This document shows, piece by piece, positions 11,905-25,910 of a stretch of 64,000 nucleotides of DNA. A program made the position numbers and the translations under genes. The notes beneath the pieces are model-generated. The model searched no databases and was not told the DNA's origin. It saw only the letters and a program-made list of their open reading frames with translations. The stretch's first letter is position 1. Each line of letters begins with the position of its first letter. Source of the stretch: Glandiceps talaboti (taxonomy: Eukaryota; Hemichordata; Enteropneusta; Spengelidae); the NCBI RefSeq assembly GCF_964340395.1, contig NC_135559.1:23480964-23544963 (forward strand), in the 5' to 3' direction.

Positions 11905-14560
11905 ATATATGCATAGTATTTTTCTGATAGCACATAAGTTGTATGGTGGACTACAGACTATATACATAGTATTTTTCTGATAGCACATAAGTTGTATGGT
12001 GGACTACAGACTATATACATAGTATTTTTCTGATAGCACATAAGTTGTATGGTGGACTACAGACTATATGCATAGTATTTTTCTGATAGCACATAAGTTG
12101 TATGGTGGACTACAGACTATATGCATAGTATTTTTCTGATAGCACATAAGTTGTATGGTGGACTACAGACTATATGCATAGTATTTTTCTGATAGCACAT
12201 AAGTTGTATGGTGGACTACAGACTATATGCATAGTATTTTTCTGATAGCACATAAGTTGTATGGTGGACTACAGACTGTATACATAGTATTTTTCTGATA
12301 GCACATAAGTTGTATGGTGGACTACAGACTGTATACATAGTATTTTTCTGATAGCACATAAGTTGTATGGTGGACTACAGACTATATGCATAGTATTTTT
12401 CTGATAGCACATAAGTTGTATGGTGGACTACAGACTATATGCATAGTATTTTTCTGATAGCACATAAGTTGTATGGTGGACTACAGACTATATACATAGT
12501 ATTTTTCTGATAGCACATAAGTTGTATGGTGGACTACAGACTATATGCATAGTATTTTTCTGATAGCACATAAGTTGTATGGTGGACTACAGACTATATG
12601 CATAGTATTTTTCTGATAGCACATAAGTTGTATGGTGGACTACAGACTATATACATAGTATTTTTCTGATAGCACATAAGTTGTATGGTGGACTACAGAC
12701 TATATGCATAGTATTTTTCTGATAGCACATAAGTTGTATGGTGGACTACAGACTATATGCATAGTATTTTTCTGATAGCACATAAGTTGTATGGTGGACT
12801 ACAGACTATATGCATAGTATTTTTCTGATAGCACATAAGTTGTATGGTGGACTACAGACTATATGCATAGTATTTTTCTGATAGCACATAAGTTGTATGG
12901 TGGACTACAGACTATATGCATAGTATTTTTCTGATAGCACATAAGTTGTATGGTGGACTACAGACTATATGCATAGTATTTTTCTGATAGCACATAAGTT
13001 GTATGGTGGACTACAGACTATATGCATAGTATTTTTCTGATAGCACATAAGTTGTATGGTGGACTACAGACTATATGCATAGTATTTTTCTGATAGCACA
13101 TAAGTTGTATGGTGGACTACAGACTATATACATAGTATTTTTCTGATAGCACATAAGTTGTATGGTGGACTACAGACTATATGCATAGTATTTTTCTGAT
13201 AGCACATAAGTTGTATGGTGGACTACAGACTATATGCATAGTATTTTTCTGATAGCACATAAGTTGTATGGTGGACTACAGACTATATGCATAGTATTTT
13301 TCTGATAGCACATAAGTTGTATGGTGGACTACAGACTATATGCATAGTATTTTTCTGATAGCACATAAGTTGTATGGTGGACTACAGACTATATGCATAG
13401 TATTTTTCTGATAGCACATAAGTTGTATGGTGGACTACAGACTATATGCATAGTATTTTTCTGATAGCACATAAGTTGTATGGTGGACTACAGACTACAT
13501 ACATAGTATTTTTCTGATAGCACATAAGTTGTATGGTGGACTACAGACTATATGCATAGTATTTTTCTGATAGCACATAAGTTGTATGGTGGACTACAGA
13601 CTATATGCATAGTATTTTTCTGATAGCACATAAGTTGTATGGTGGACTACAGACTATATGCATAGTATTTTTCTGATAGCACATAAGTTGTATGGTGGAC
13701 TACAGACTATATGCATAGTATTTTTCTGATAGCACATAAGTTGTATGGTGGACTACAGACTATATACATAGTATTTTTCTGATAGCACATAAGTTGTATG
13801 GTGGACTACAGACTATATGCATAGTATTTTTCTGATAGCACATAAGTTGTATGGTGGACTACAGACTATATGCATAGTATTTTTCTGATAGCACATAAGT
13901 TGTATGGTGGACTACAGACTATATGCATAGTATTTTTCTGATAGCACATAAGTTGTATGGTGGACTACAGACTATATGCATAGTATTTTTCTGATAGCAC
14001 ATAAGTTGTATGGTGGACTACAGACTATATGCATAGTATTTTTCTGATAGCACATAAGTTGTATGGTGGACTACAGACTATATGCATAGTATTTTTCTGA
14101 TAGCACATAAGTTGTATGGTGGACTACAGACTATATGCATAGTATTTTTCTGATAGCACATAAGTTGTATGGTGGACTACAGACTATATACATAGTATTT
14201 TTCTGATAGCACATAAGTTGTATGGTGGACTACAGACTATATGCATAGTATTTTTCTGATAGCACATAAGTTGTATGGTGGACTACAGACTATATACATA
14301 GTATTTTTCTGATAGCACATAAGTTGTATGGTGGACTACAGACTATATGCATAGTATTTTTCTGATAGCACATAAGTTGTATGGTGGACTACAGACTATA
14401 TACATAGTATTTTTCTGATAGCACATAAGTTGTATGGTGGACTACAGACTATATGCATAGTATTTTTCTGATAGCACATAAGTTGTATGGTGGACTACAG
14501 ACTATATACTGTATACATAGTATTTTTCTGATAGCACATAAGTTGTATGGTGGACTACAG
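11905..14560. repeat. 53-bp minisatellite, about 50 copies
   Basis: Copies contain GCATAGTATTTTTCTGATAG and GTTGTATGGTGGACTACAGA. They are almost identical; the main variation is TATATGCA against TATATACA at the unit joint. The last unit has a small TATATACTG insertion near 14505. Confidence 0.97.
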
Positions 14561-15899
14561 ACTGAAAGACAGCATTACGAACCAACAGAGTTGCCATTGC
14601 AATTCAAATGTAGCAATCTGCCATCATCTGGATTAGAAAGTTAACAACACATCTCTGGGTTACTGTGCTATGGATACCCCTGTTACTAGATGCTAATACT
14701 GCACACTGCATATTCCAGGCTGTACTGTTCCACAGGACAGCATAGATTTCAGGTACAGACTGGTCCTTTATACACACCTACACCATGTTGTCCTGATATT
14801 AAGACCTAGAATGGGTGATGTCTTGTATTATATTTACATACTCTGTTATACTTTATTGGTCTGGTCACTTTAAAGGCAGAAATGCTGTACTGCAAACCTC
14901 CCACACACCCCACCCCACAACAGACTATGTAATACACAGAATATAAAGTTGTAATCCCATCATCCCATCCTCATGTGATACAGCTGTGATTATGGGCCTG
15001 GGCCCATGATTCCATCGCTTACCTGTAAACTTGAAGGAGACTAATGCTATAATACTATTTCAGTTATCCTATTTAACTGCCATTTTGATTTTTGGAATTT
15101 TCTTGGAAGGGTGAGCGATAATTAAAATAAAAGTGCCAATAACATTGTAGCACAACTGTTGATGATACACTTTAATTTTCTGTAATGATTAACATGGTCT
15201 TCTTGCTAGACATACATTCTTCAAAGATTTATTCCCATGCCTTGTCTTCCTATCCATGGTGTTAATGTTATACCTGATATATACATACCTATGGACACCA
15301 TGTCTTCCTATCCATGGTGTTAATGTTATACCTGCTATATACGTACCTATGGGCACTAATCTTGTTTCTCAGCATATCTGAATACAATTTCACAATGCTC
15401 ATTCATTTACCTTCCCATCACCAGTGTTATTTCAGCACTATATGTCATTGCTTACTCATTGCTATGGGTGTGGTCTTGTTGCTAAGGACATTTACATATT
15501 TTAAATGTTTATTCACTTGCCTACATGATTGTCAAGAAACCTATCATTTGACTGTTGCTATGGGCATGGTCATGGTCATGGTTGCTAGGGCCAATTACAT
15601 AAGTATGACACATTCACAAATTTGTAGACTAACAGTAATACTTTCAGAATCATAACCAAATTTCATCATCATTAGTTTGAGAAGTAAAGCTCAATACCAA
15701 AATCATTTGTATTGTGTTCAAGTTAGGTAGGCACAGTTTCCAAACAACTTCAAGGAGAGATTAATTTCAGTACTATTCATACACAATTGTTACATTATGT
15801 GAAGTACCCCATAACAATTCTTATGGTTTAATCAGATCAATAAAACAATAATTTCTGTATACTCTCTTTGCCTGACTGGCATTTCAACTAACAAAGCAT
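14561..15899. other. Unique sequence with a short duplication
   Basis: No exon is supported. A segment of about 59 bp is present twice at 15238-15355 (TCTTCCTATCCATGGTGTTA). The 113-codon open frame at 15314 lies partly in it and shows no protein features. Confidence 0.5.
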
Positions 15900-16464
<565 letters not shown>

Positions 16465-16599
16465 TTGTTGATGACTATAGCACTACTGAACCTAGTTCAG
16501 GTGTGCTAAAAAATTAAAATGGCAGTTAGGATATTGTAATACTAGTAGCATCTAATCATACTATAACTAGTCCTTCAAGTCTATGTGTAGGCTCAATAT

Positions 16600-16797
16600 G
16601 GACCCAAGATTCCAGGATATGGGCCCAAGATTCCAGGATATGGGCCCAAGATTCCAGGCTATGGACCCAAGATTCCAGGATATGGGCCCAAGATTCCAGG
16701 ATATGGGCCCAAGATTCCAGGATATGGACCCAATATTCCAGGATACAGGTCTGAGATTCCAGGATATGGGCCCAAGATTCCAAGATTCCAGAATATG
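16600..16797. repeat. 21-bp minisatellite
   Basis: About nine copies of GGGCCCAAGATTCCAGGATA plus one base, with a few substitutions. Open frames on both strands follow from the 21-bp period. Confidence 0.95.
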
Positions 16798-17215
16798 ATA
16801 GGCTTGATACAGGGTACAAAATGTTAATTCAAGTCTGTTGGCTATTTTTCCTATGATCCATATTTGTAAATCAATCCACAAAACTCAGGTTGATAGTATG
16901 GATAAGCAATGTAAGAAGGTATGGACACGAAACACAAAATGATATTCCAAATAACACTTTGATTGTCTCCTTGGTTGTGTGTATCCCATCTGTACATAAA
17001 AGTCAGGCCCAATATCAGTTGGCTAACACTTTACAGGCCTTGTGATATAACTTTGTCAACATATAAAGTTGACATAGTGATTTCCTTAGTGCAATGTACA
17101 TAGCACCTGACTACATTGTGAGATGGTCTCCTTGTACAAGACCCACCCCTCATTATAAGAATCCCAGGATGTCTTATACTTAGTAGCCTTTTATTAGAAC
17201 AGTCTACATCACAAG
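16798..17215. other. Sequence just upstream of receptor 2
   Basis: Any promoter and 5' UTR of receptor 2 should lie here. No clear TATA box or upstream exon could be fixed. Confidence 0.4.
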
Positions 17216-17510
17216 ATGATTGAAGAAGTGTTCACAATAGTTGAAACCTCTACTGAGTTCCTTGGCTGGACTAACATCACAGTCAATATGACAGAAGAAT
17301 CTGTATTGGAAGCAGGCATCAATCTACTGCCACTATGGGTTCTATTGGTCATTGTATGGACTATGTTGGGAAACAGTCTTGTCTTTTTGGCAATATTACT
17401 TGATAAGAAGCTACAGAATCCAACTAACCAGTTATTACAGTCTTTAGCCATTGCAGACTTTCTTCTAGCTGGTGTGGTTATGCCAATGTCTATACTACCC
17501 AATATATATG
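17216..17510 (+). CDS. HTR2-like: Serotonin 5-HT2-like receptor 2, coding exon 1
   Basis: This exon encodes residues 1-98 and the first base of codon 99 of an amine receptor: an extracellular N-terminus with two N-glycosylation sequons (NIT and NMT), TM1 (about residues 37-62, with GNSLVFLAIL) and TM2 with the conserved Asp (LAIADFLLAGVVMPMSIL). It ends at NIY with a good phase 1 donor (TATATG|GTGAGT). The join to 20714 restores NIY-G-YWPLG, which matches the layout around extracellular loop 1 in 5-HT2 receptors. The ATG at 17216 was chosen because it gives a normal-length N-terminus before TM1. Whether a further 5' non-coding exon exists cannot be seen. Confidence 0.9.
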
Positions 17511-17904
17511 GTGAGTCACTTATATTGCTTATTTTCACAACTATGTGTGGTTAGAACTGTTGGTTACTATGAACTGTTATGTCAATATCAAATATCATGT
17601 CCATACATCAACACATGCTGTACATATAGACTTGGGTATGTAAATCAAATCATGGTCAACTTAAACATAGAAAAATGTCTAACATAAGTACGTCAGCTCA
17701 GTTCATTATTTTTGATCTCTCCTTCTTTGCTTATGTTGTTTTGCTAAAAATTGGAAAACTAACACACAGACTGACCACAAACAATGTCATGTTGAAAGGT
17801 AATGGTACACTTAGCTAAGTATAAAGTAGAACTGACAATGTATTGTAACTCAGTAAATCCTAATTTAACAAACGTTATTAACATATTTAATATCATGTAT
17901 CTGG

Positions 17905-19108
17905 TCCCTTGATAATAATACTAACCCCATCCTTTGATTACAATACTAACCCCATCCTTTGATAACAATACTAACCCATCCCTTGATAACAATAGTAACC
18001 CCATCCCTTGATAACAATAGTAACCCCATCCCTTGATAACAATAGTAACCCCATCCCTTGATAACAATACCAACCCCATCCCTTGATAACAATAATAACC
18101 CCATCCCTTGATAACAATAGTAACCCCATCCCTTGATAACAATACTAACCCTATCCCTTGATAACAATAGTAACCCCATCCCTTGATAACAATAGCAACC
18201 CCATCCCTTGATAACAATAGTAATCCCATCCCTTGATAACAATACTAACCCCATCCCTTGATAACAATACTAACCCCATCCCTTGATAACAATACCAACC
18301 CATCCCTTGATAACAATACTAACCCCATCCCTTGATAACAATAGTTACCCCATCCCTTGATAACAATACTAACCCCATCCCTTGATAACAATACTAACCC
18401 CATCCCTTGATAACAATACCAACCCATCCCTTGATAACAATACTAACCCCATCCCTTGATAACAATAGTAATCCCATCCCTTGATAACAATACTAACCCC
18501 ATCCCTTGATAACAATACTAACCCCATCCCTTGATAACAATACCAACCCATCCCTTGATAACAATACTAACCCCATCCCTTGATAACAATAGTAACCCCA
18601 TCCCTTGATAACAATAGTAACCCCATCCCTTGATAACAATAGTAACCCCATCCCTTGATAACAATAGTAACCCCATCCCTTGATAACAATACTAACCCCA
18701 TCCCTTGATAACAATAGTAACCCCATCCCTTGATAACAATAGTAACCCCATCCCTTGATAACAATAGTAACCCCATCCCTTGATAACAATACTAACCCCA
18801 TCCCTTGATAACAATACTAACCCCATCCCTTGATAACAATACCAACCCATCCCTTGATAACAATACTAACCCCATCCCTTGATAACAATACTAACCCCAT
18901 CCCTTGATAACAATACCAACCCATCCCTTGATAACAATACTAACCCCATCCCTTGATAACAATAGTAACCCCATCCCTTGATAACAATACTAACCCCATC
19001 CCTTGATAACAATACCAACCCATCCCTTGATAACAATACTAACCCCATCCCTTGATAACAATAGTAACCCCATCCCTTGATAACAATACTAACCCCATCC
19101 CTTGATAA
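17905..19108. repeat. 24/25-bp minisatellite in the receptor 2 intron
   Basis: About 48 copies of CCATCCCTTGATAACAATA plus a variable end (CTAAC, GTAAC or CCAAC). One-base length changes between 24 and 25 bp recur at regular places, giving blocks of several units that are themselves repeated (for example around 18290, 18415 and 18540). Confidence 0.96.
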
Positions 19109-19386
19109 CTACAAGATCAATATGACTTGTCACATTAATATCTTCACTGCTAAGGACAAGCCAATCAATACCTGTAGCCTGGAAGGACTACTACTAATAC
19201 AACATTTCAGCAATACTAACTACTATATTAAATATATAGAACAGGACTATAGATAGGCAGGCTATGAAATAATTGCATGACTGAAAGGTGAATGACCTCT
19301 GAGTTGACATGTTTAAAAGGTACAATGTAGTAACCTTGTGAATTCTCTGTGTTTCATAAAAACCTCGATAAAATGCATTGGTTTCA

Positions 19387-19435
19387 TCACAGACAAGGTT
19401 TGTTTGTTTGTGTGTTTGTTTGTTTGTTTGTTTGT
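19387..19435. repeat. TTTG microsatellite
   Basis: About ten GTTT units with one GTG interruption. Confidence 0.92.
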
Positions 19436-20713
19436 GGTTTCATTTACTTTCATTTACAAGTACAGAGATAGAAGTGACATATATTATAGGCATTCTGGTA
19501 GGGAACTTGTTAAACAGTCAACTACACATTCAACCATAGACCCTACATATATAGGGTCTATGATTCAACAGAGTATTCTCAGCAAGGACTAAACATTATT
19601 TCATTGCAAGGTCTGATCAATGCCAACTCCATACTAATAATTCACAAAGTATCATTTCCCTTTGACATTATTAAACTTACATGTATGTATCAGACAGGAA
19701 TAGATACACATTTCAATACAAGCCAGGGAGTTAGGTTAGATTAGATTAGAAATAGGAATAGTTATATCCTCCTGATTTTCAGCATTGACAAGACTGTATG
19801 GACAACACAGGGGGCACATCTCTATTGTCTGTGAGATTCCACACTCAATTTCTTTATGGCTTGAACTAAAACTTTACCTTGTCATGAGCAATGTTATGTA
19901 ATAGAATGGATTCCATACTTTTATGGAAAGACATGAAATATCTTGAAAAAGGTCAGTTCTGTGAAAAAATTAACAAGTAATTTATCTGTTTTCTATACTC
20001 TGTAGACAACTACTTCATGTATCATTATTATCATTGCAATTTCTATTCTGTATGTCATTGACTTATTTCATTCATCTTAATCTTTGCTTTACAAAATGAA
20101 ATATACTATCAACACAATTTTTAATCTGCTTAATACCTTGTTTATATTGCTTTTGTAATCTGTCATCTTATCTATCAAGAGATAATAAGTTTGGATTTAC
20201 ATAACCCATCAAACTAAAACCTTCAAGAGAATTAACAAACTAAGGAGATAGGAATGCATTAGTTGAATTTATCAATAAACTACATGTAGTTGACCACTTT
20301 ATCTCAAAGTTAGTTTGATATGACATCACCTGTCAATATAAAGTAAATGTGTACGGTTAGTGTTGGTAGAATTTTTCTAGTATATTTTTATGAATGAGTT
20401 ATGAACAAAACTTTGGGTTGACTTCAGAAATAAATGAATAACCTGCCATGATATGATATATAAAAAAACTTCAGTATTTATAGTTTGACAAATGTCATAA
20501 CAATCCGAATGAAATGTATCACAGTAATTTACACTATTCTATAATATTATACATGATTTTACAACAAATTTTGATAAAAAGCCTTGCCAAACTTTCAAGG
20601 ACCTCTTGTAGATTTCATTTACTTATTCTGGGGTTAATTTTATCTACTAATACCTCATGGTGCAATTTTGTTACCAGCAACTCACATAAATATTAAACTG
20701 TATTTTCACACAG

Positions 20714-22965
20714 GTTACTGGCCACTTGGACCATTTATGTGTAATGTATGGATAACACTGGATGTTTTACTGTGCGGAGCCTCTATCTTCCATCTATTTG
20801 TCATCTCTGTGGATCGCTACATTGCCATCACAAAACCCTTTAAATTCAATGCTTTCCGTAAATCCAAATGGCTTCTAACTATCAAAATCACATTCTCCTG
20901 GACTGGCAGTTTACTTGTAGCTATACCACAGTTTATTCTTGGCTTGGTTGACCATACTAATATCTATATGGGTGATATGTGTATGTTAAACAATCGTATT
21001 TATATGGGCATAAGTAGCATCATCAGTTTCTTTGTTCCACTGGTAATAATGATGATATGCCATGCTCTCACAACTAGAGAACTAACACAAAAGATGGCGA
21101 AATACACCAAACAACATCAGTTTCACACAAGACACCATTTAGAAAGTATAGATTCGGACAATGATATGACCAGTAAAACAGTAGTAGAAGACACTAGTAG
21201 TGCACAAGATATTACACTTGACAGTTCAAGAGAGTCTAGTGTCAGGAGTAGTGATGGACACAACAAGAACAGAGATATTGTCATTACTATCACATCCTCT
21301 GGAACACACACATGTACAGTAGTTAACACATCAACTGCTGTCACATCAAGTACATGCCAAAGGTACACGCCATCAAATGAAATGGACACATCATCACATG
21401 AAATGGACACATCATCACATGAAATGGGTATACCATCACATGAAATGGACACATCATCACATGAAATGGACACATCTTCACATGATATGGGCACATTATT
21501 ATATGAAATGGGACCACCATCACATGAAATGGGTATGTTGTCAGATGAAATAGGTACACCATCACATGATATGGGTACATCACATGAAATGGGTACACCA
21601 TCACATGAAATGGGTACACCATCACATGATATGGGTATATCATCACATGAAATGGGTACAAAATCACATGATATGGGTATATCATCACATGAAATGGGTA
21701 CACCATCACATGATATGGGTACATCATCACATGAAATAGGTACACCATCACATGATATGGGTATTACTATCCATGAAATAGGTACACCATCACATGATAT
21801 GGGTATTACTATCCATGAAATAGGTACACCATCACATGATATGGGTATATCATCACATGAAATAGGTACATCGTCACATGAAATAGGTACACCATCACAT
21901 GATGTGGGTACATCATCACATGAAATGGGTACACCATCACATGATATGGGTACATCATCACATGAAATGGGTACACCATCACATGATATGGGTACCTCAT
22001 CACATGAAATGGGTACACCATCACATGGTATGGGTACATCATCACATGAAATAGGTACACCATCACATGATATGGGTATTACTATCCATGAAATAGATAT
22101 GACAAATGAAATGGATATTACAGATACATCATCTCATGAAAACAGTATACCAGTTAATGAAAATGATACATCACATGATATTGATATAATATCACCAGGT
22201 ATTGAAACAGGTGCATCATCACATGAAACAACAACAGATAAGATACCCATAACCAATACTGAACAAACATCACATACATCACAATCATGTCAAACTGGTT
22301 TGAGACCACATGAAACAGATATGGTATCAAACAAATTATCTGTGGATAGTCTATCAAGTGAACAAAATCAGCAAACTTCATTACACCAAACATCAATTAA
22401 TGAAGAGTCTATGAAGGAAGTATTGGACTCACAACACAGTGAGATTACAGTACATCTACATAAATCAACTGGTAACACTCTATACAGTGATGAAAACAAC
22501 AAATCAGACAGCATGGAAGGAAAGGATACTGATACACAAACCAAACATGTCAGAAGTACACCAAAGATAACTAACAAAGACAGTCGATATTTCTTTGGTT
22601 CAGAAGATCACTTGATTAAATCCAAAGATGTTAATTCAAAGAGTATTAAAAACAAAACTGTCCACAAACTCTCTCGATCTAACTTGCTGAGCAAAATAAG
22701 AGGAACTCACAATGAGCAGAAAGCTGCCCGTGTTCTAACTATTGTACTGGTCACCTTTGTGGCTTGTTGGACACCATTCTTTATACAGAATGTGATGAGA
22801 GCCATGTGTGCACTGTGTAATACAAATATTGTAATGAATCTTAGCTATGATATATGTGTATGGTTGGGTTATGTATCATCTGGTATCAATCCTGTTATCT
22901 ATACTGCCTTTAATAAACGCTTTAGAAGAGCTTTCTACAAATTACTGACTTGTAACCATCCATGA
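20714..22965 (+). CDS. HTR2-like: Serotonin 5-HT2-like receptor 2, coding exon 2, with a giant third intracellular loop
   Basis: This exon completes codon 99 and encodes residues 100-848; the stop TGA is at 22963-22965. Landmarks in order are YWPLG, TM3 with the amine-binding Asp (TLDVLLCGASIFHL), SVDRYIAI, TM4, TM5 near residues 196-220 (SIISFFVPLVIMMICHAL), TM6 near 765-790 (CWTPFFIQN), the loop 3 Cys pair (MCALC), TM7 with NPVIY, and FNKRFRRAFYKLLTC. The loop between TM5 and TM6 is about 540 residues, several times longer than in typical 5-HT2 receptors. Residues about 320-558 are a tandem repeat of seven-residue units of the type SHEMGTP and SHDMGTS. The rest of the loop is Ser/Thr-rich, and the frame stays open throughout, so the exon appears functional. 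By family knowledge such receptors signal through Gq at the plasma membrane; that coupling is not visible here. Confidence 0.92.
21377..22095 (+). repeat. In-frame 21-bp coding minisatellite in receptor 2
   Basis: About 34 units of 21 bp (for example ACATCATCACATGAAATGGG), with a few 18-bp units. In much of the array Glu units and Asp units alternate (SHEMG-TP-SHDMG-TS), a 42-bp higher-order repeat. All length changes are multiples of three, which suggests selection to keep the frame. Confidence 0.95.
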
Positions 22966-23052
22966 GTTATACCATCAGAGGTCAGCTGTGGCTATCATTG
23001 ACAATGTTGTATTTATGGATACAAACATTGTGACCTTGTAAGACATTATTAA

Positions 23053-23058
23053 AATAAA
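23053..23058 (+). promoter_or_regulatory. Possible polyadenylation signal of receptor 2
   Basis: AATAAA about 90 bp after the stop codon. This is a hexamer match at a sensible distance. Confidence 0.55.
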
Positions 23059-23124
23059 TGTAAACAACATGGATTGATTAGCTGTAATTACTTCTGATAT
23101 TACCAGCTGTACTTAACATTCACA

Positions 23125-24607
23125 TGTGAGTTTAGCAGTCAGAACTACATGTACTACCATATGGGTTTAGCAGTCAGAACTACATGTACTACCATATGGG
23201 TTTAGCAGTCAGAACTACATGTACTACCATATGGGTTTAGCAGTCAGAACTACATGTACTACCATATGGGTTTAGCAGTCAGAACTACATGTACTACCAT
23301 ATGGGTTTAGCAGTCAGAACTACATGTACTACCATATGGGTTTAGCAGTCAGAACTACATGTACTACCATATGGGTTTAGCAGTCAGAACTATGTGTACT
23401 ACCATATGGGTTTAGCAGTCAGAACTACATGTACTACCATATGGGTTTAGCAGTCAGAACTATGTGTACTACCATATGGGTTTAGCAGTCAGAACTACAT
23501 GTACTACCATATGGGTTTAGCAGTCAGAACTATGTGTACTACCATATGGGTTTAGCAGTCAGAACTACATGTACTAACATATGGGTTTAGCAGTCAGAAC
23601 TACGTGTACTACCATATGAGTTTAGCAGTCAGAACTACATGTACTACCATATGGGTTTAGCAGTCAGAACTACATGTACTACCATATGGGTTTAGCAGTC
23701 AGAACTACATGTACTAACATATGGGTTTAGCAGTCAGAACTACATGTACTACCATATGGGTTTAGCAGTCAGAACTACATGTACTACCATATGGGTTTAG
23801 CAGTCAGAACTACATGTACTACCATGTGGGTTTAGCAGTCAGAACTACATGTACTAACATATGGGTTTAGCAGTCAGAACTACATGTACTACCATATGGG
23901 TTTAGCAGTCAGAACTACATGTACTAACATATGGGTTTAGCAGTCAGAACTACATGTACTACCATATGGGTTTAGCAGTCAGAACTACATGTACTACCAT
24001 ATGGGTTTAGCAGTCAGAACTACATGTACTACCATGTGGGTTTAGCAGTCAGAACTACATGTACTACCATATGGGTTTAGCAGTCAGAACTACATGTACT
24101 ACCATATGGGTTTAGCAGTCAGAACTACATGTACTACCATATGGGTTTAGCAGTCAGAACTACATGTACTACCATATGGGTTTAGCAGTCAGAACTACAT
24201 GTACTACCATATGGGTTTAGCAGTCAGAACTACATGTACTACCATATGGGTTTAGCAGTCAGAACTACATGTACTACCATATGGGTTTAGCAGTCAGAAC
24301 TACATGTACTACCATATGGGTTTAGCAGTCAGAACTACATGTACTACCATATGGGTTTAGCAGTCAGAACTACATGTACTACCATATGGGTTTAGCAGTC
24401 AGAACTACATGTACTACCATATGGGTTTAGCAGTCAGAACTACATGTACTACCATATGGGTTTAGCAGTCAGAACTACATGTACTACCATATGGGTTTAG
24501 CAGTCAGAACTACATGTACTACCATATGGGTTTAGCAGTCAGAACTACATGTACTACCATATGGGTTTAGCAGTCAGAACTATGTGTACTACCATATGGG
24601 TTTAGCA
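23125..24607. repeat. 35-bp minisatellite downstream of receptor 2
   Basis: About 42 copies contain TTTAGCAGTCAGAACTACAT and GTACTACCATATGGG. Scattered point variants include TATGTG for TACATG and AACATATG for ACCATATG. Confidence 0.97.
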
Positions 24608-24769
24608 GGGAAGTTATCTAAAACACATTGTCTAAGACCCAACATTAAATAGGGAATAGAAAACTAAGTTTGAATTGTTGTTTCAGTAAAGAAATCATTT
24701 TGTGTTTTATCCAGATACTGTAAAAACCTGTTATGTACAACTTTTTATACTGAGTCCAATAAAAGTGTG

Positions 24770-25545
24770 TATTTACCAGCCATACCGACTTCTAATATTA
24801 TTACAAGTTGTAGCTACCATTAGCATGTGGATTTACCAGCCATACCGACTTCTAATATTATTACAAGTTGTAGCAACCATTAGCATGTGTATTTACCAGC
24901 CATACCAACTTCTAATATTACAAGTTGTAGCTACCATTAGCATGTGGATTTACCAGCCATACCGACTTCTAATATTACAAGTTGTAGCAACCATTAGCAT
25001 GTGTATTTACCAACCATACCAACTTCTAATATTACAAGTTGTAGCTACCATTAGCATGTGGATTTACCAGCCATACCGACTTCTAATATTATTACAAGTT
25101 GTAGCTACCATTAGCATGTGTATTTACCAGCCATACCAACTTCTAATATTACAAGTTGTAGCTACCATTAGCATGTGGATTTACCAGCCATACCGACTTC
25201 TAATATTACAAGTTGTAGCTACCATTAGCATGTGTATTTACCAGCCATACCGACTTCTAATATTACAAGTTGTAGCTACCATTAGCATGTGGATTTACCA
25301 GCCATACCAACTTCTAATATTACAAGTTGTAGCTACCATTAGCATGTGGATTTACCAGCCATACCAACTTCTAATATTACAAGTTGTAGCTACCATTAGC
25401 ATGTGGATTTACCAGCCATACCGACTTCTAATATTACAAGTTGTAGCTACCATTAGCATGTGTATTTACCAGCCATACCAACTTCTAATATTACAAGTTG
25501 CAGCTACCATTAGCATGTGGATTTACCAGCCTGAACTACTAACAT
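24770..25545. repeat. 57/60-bp minisatellite
   Basis: About 13 copies contain GTAGCTACCATTAGCATGTG and CAGCCATACCGACTTCTAAT. Copies with an extra ATT are 60 bp. The 289-codon open frame over it arises from the multiple-of-three period and is not supported as a gene. Confidence 0.95.
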
Positions 25546-25790
25546 GTGGATTTACTTGCCAGAACTACTAATGTGTGGATTTATCAGCAATTACTACTGC
25601 TAACATGGATTTACCAGCCCAAACTACTAACGTGAAGATTTAGCAGCAATAGCTAATAGCATGTGGATTTACCAGCAGAAACAACTAACAATGGATTACC
25701 AGCAGTAACTAAAAGCATGTGAATTTACCAGCAGTAACTACTAACAATGGATTACCAGCAGTAACTAAAATCATGTGAATTTACCAGGAT
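25546..25790. repeat. Degenerate continuation of the 57/60-bp array
   Basis: Short words from the neighbouring array (GTGGATTTACCAGC, ACTACTAAC, AGCATGTG) recur with many changes and shorter spacing. Confidence 0.6.
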
Positions 25791-25910
25791 TACTCTTACT
25801 TTTTGACAAATTGATGAATAATATGTGAAAGTAAAAGCTATAACAAACATACGTGTAATGTATCAGGGAGCTTTTTGTCTGTCCTGACCTAATCATCCTC
25901 TACAACATGT

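Larger units (their letters stand above)
17511..20713 (+). other. Intron of receptor 2
   Basis: A 3.2 kb phase 1 intron from GTGAGT to a TTTTCACACAG acceptor. It holds the 24/25-bp array at 17905-19108, a TTTG repeat and otherwise unremarkable AT-rich sequence (19110-20700). Confidence 0.88.

Noticed and set aside
11905-14560. Regular repeats that might suggest a CRISPR array
   Set aside because: Units are contiguous and nearly identical, with no unique spacers or cas genes, in a genome with introns.
15314-15655. 113-codon plus-strand frame
   Set aside because: Begins in a short duplication, no domain, no supporting splice sites.
17921-19048. Minus-strand frames in the receptor 2 intron
   Set aside because: Readings of the 24/25-bp array.
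21123-22577. Minus-strand frames opposite receptor 2
   Set aside because: Antisense shadows of the coding repeat and its flanks in a well-supported receptor exon.
24702-25571. 289-codon frame with 19-residue repeats
   Set aside because: Product of the 57/60-bp array downstream of receptor 2; the frame ends where the array decays.
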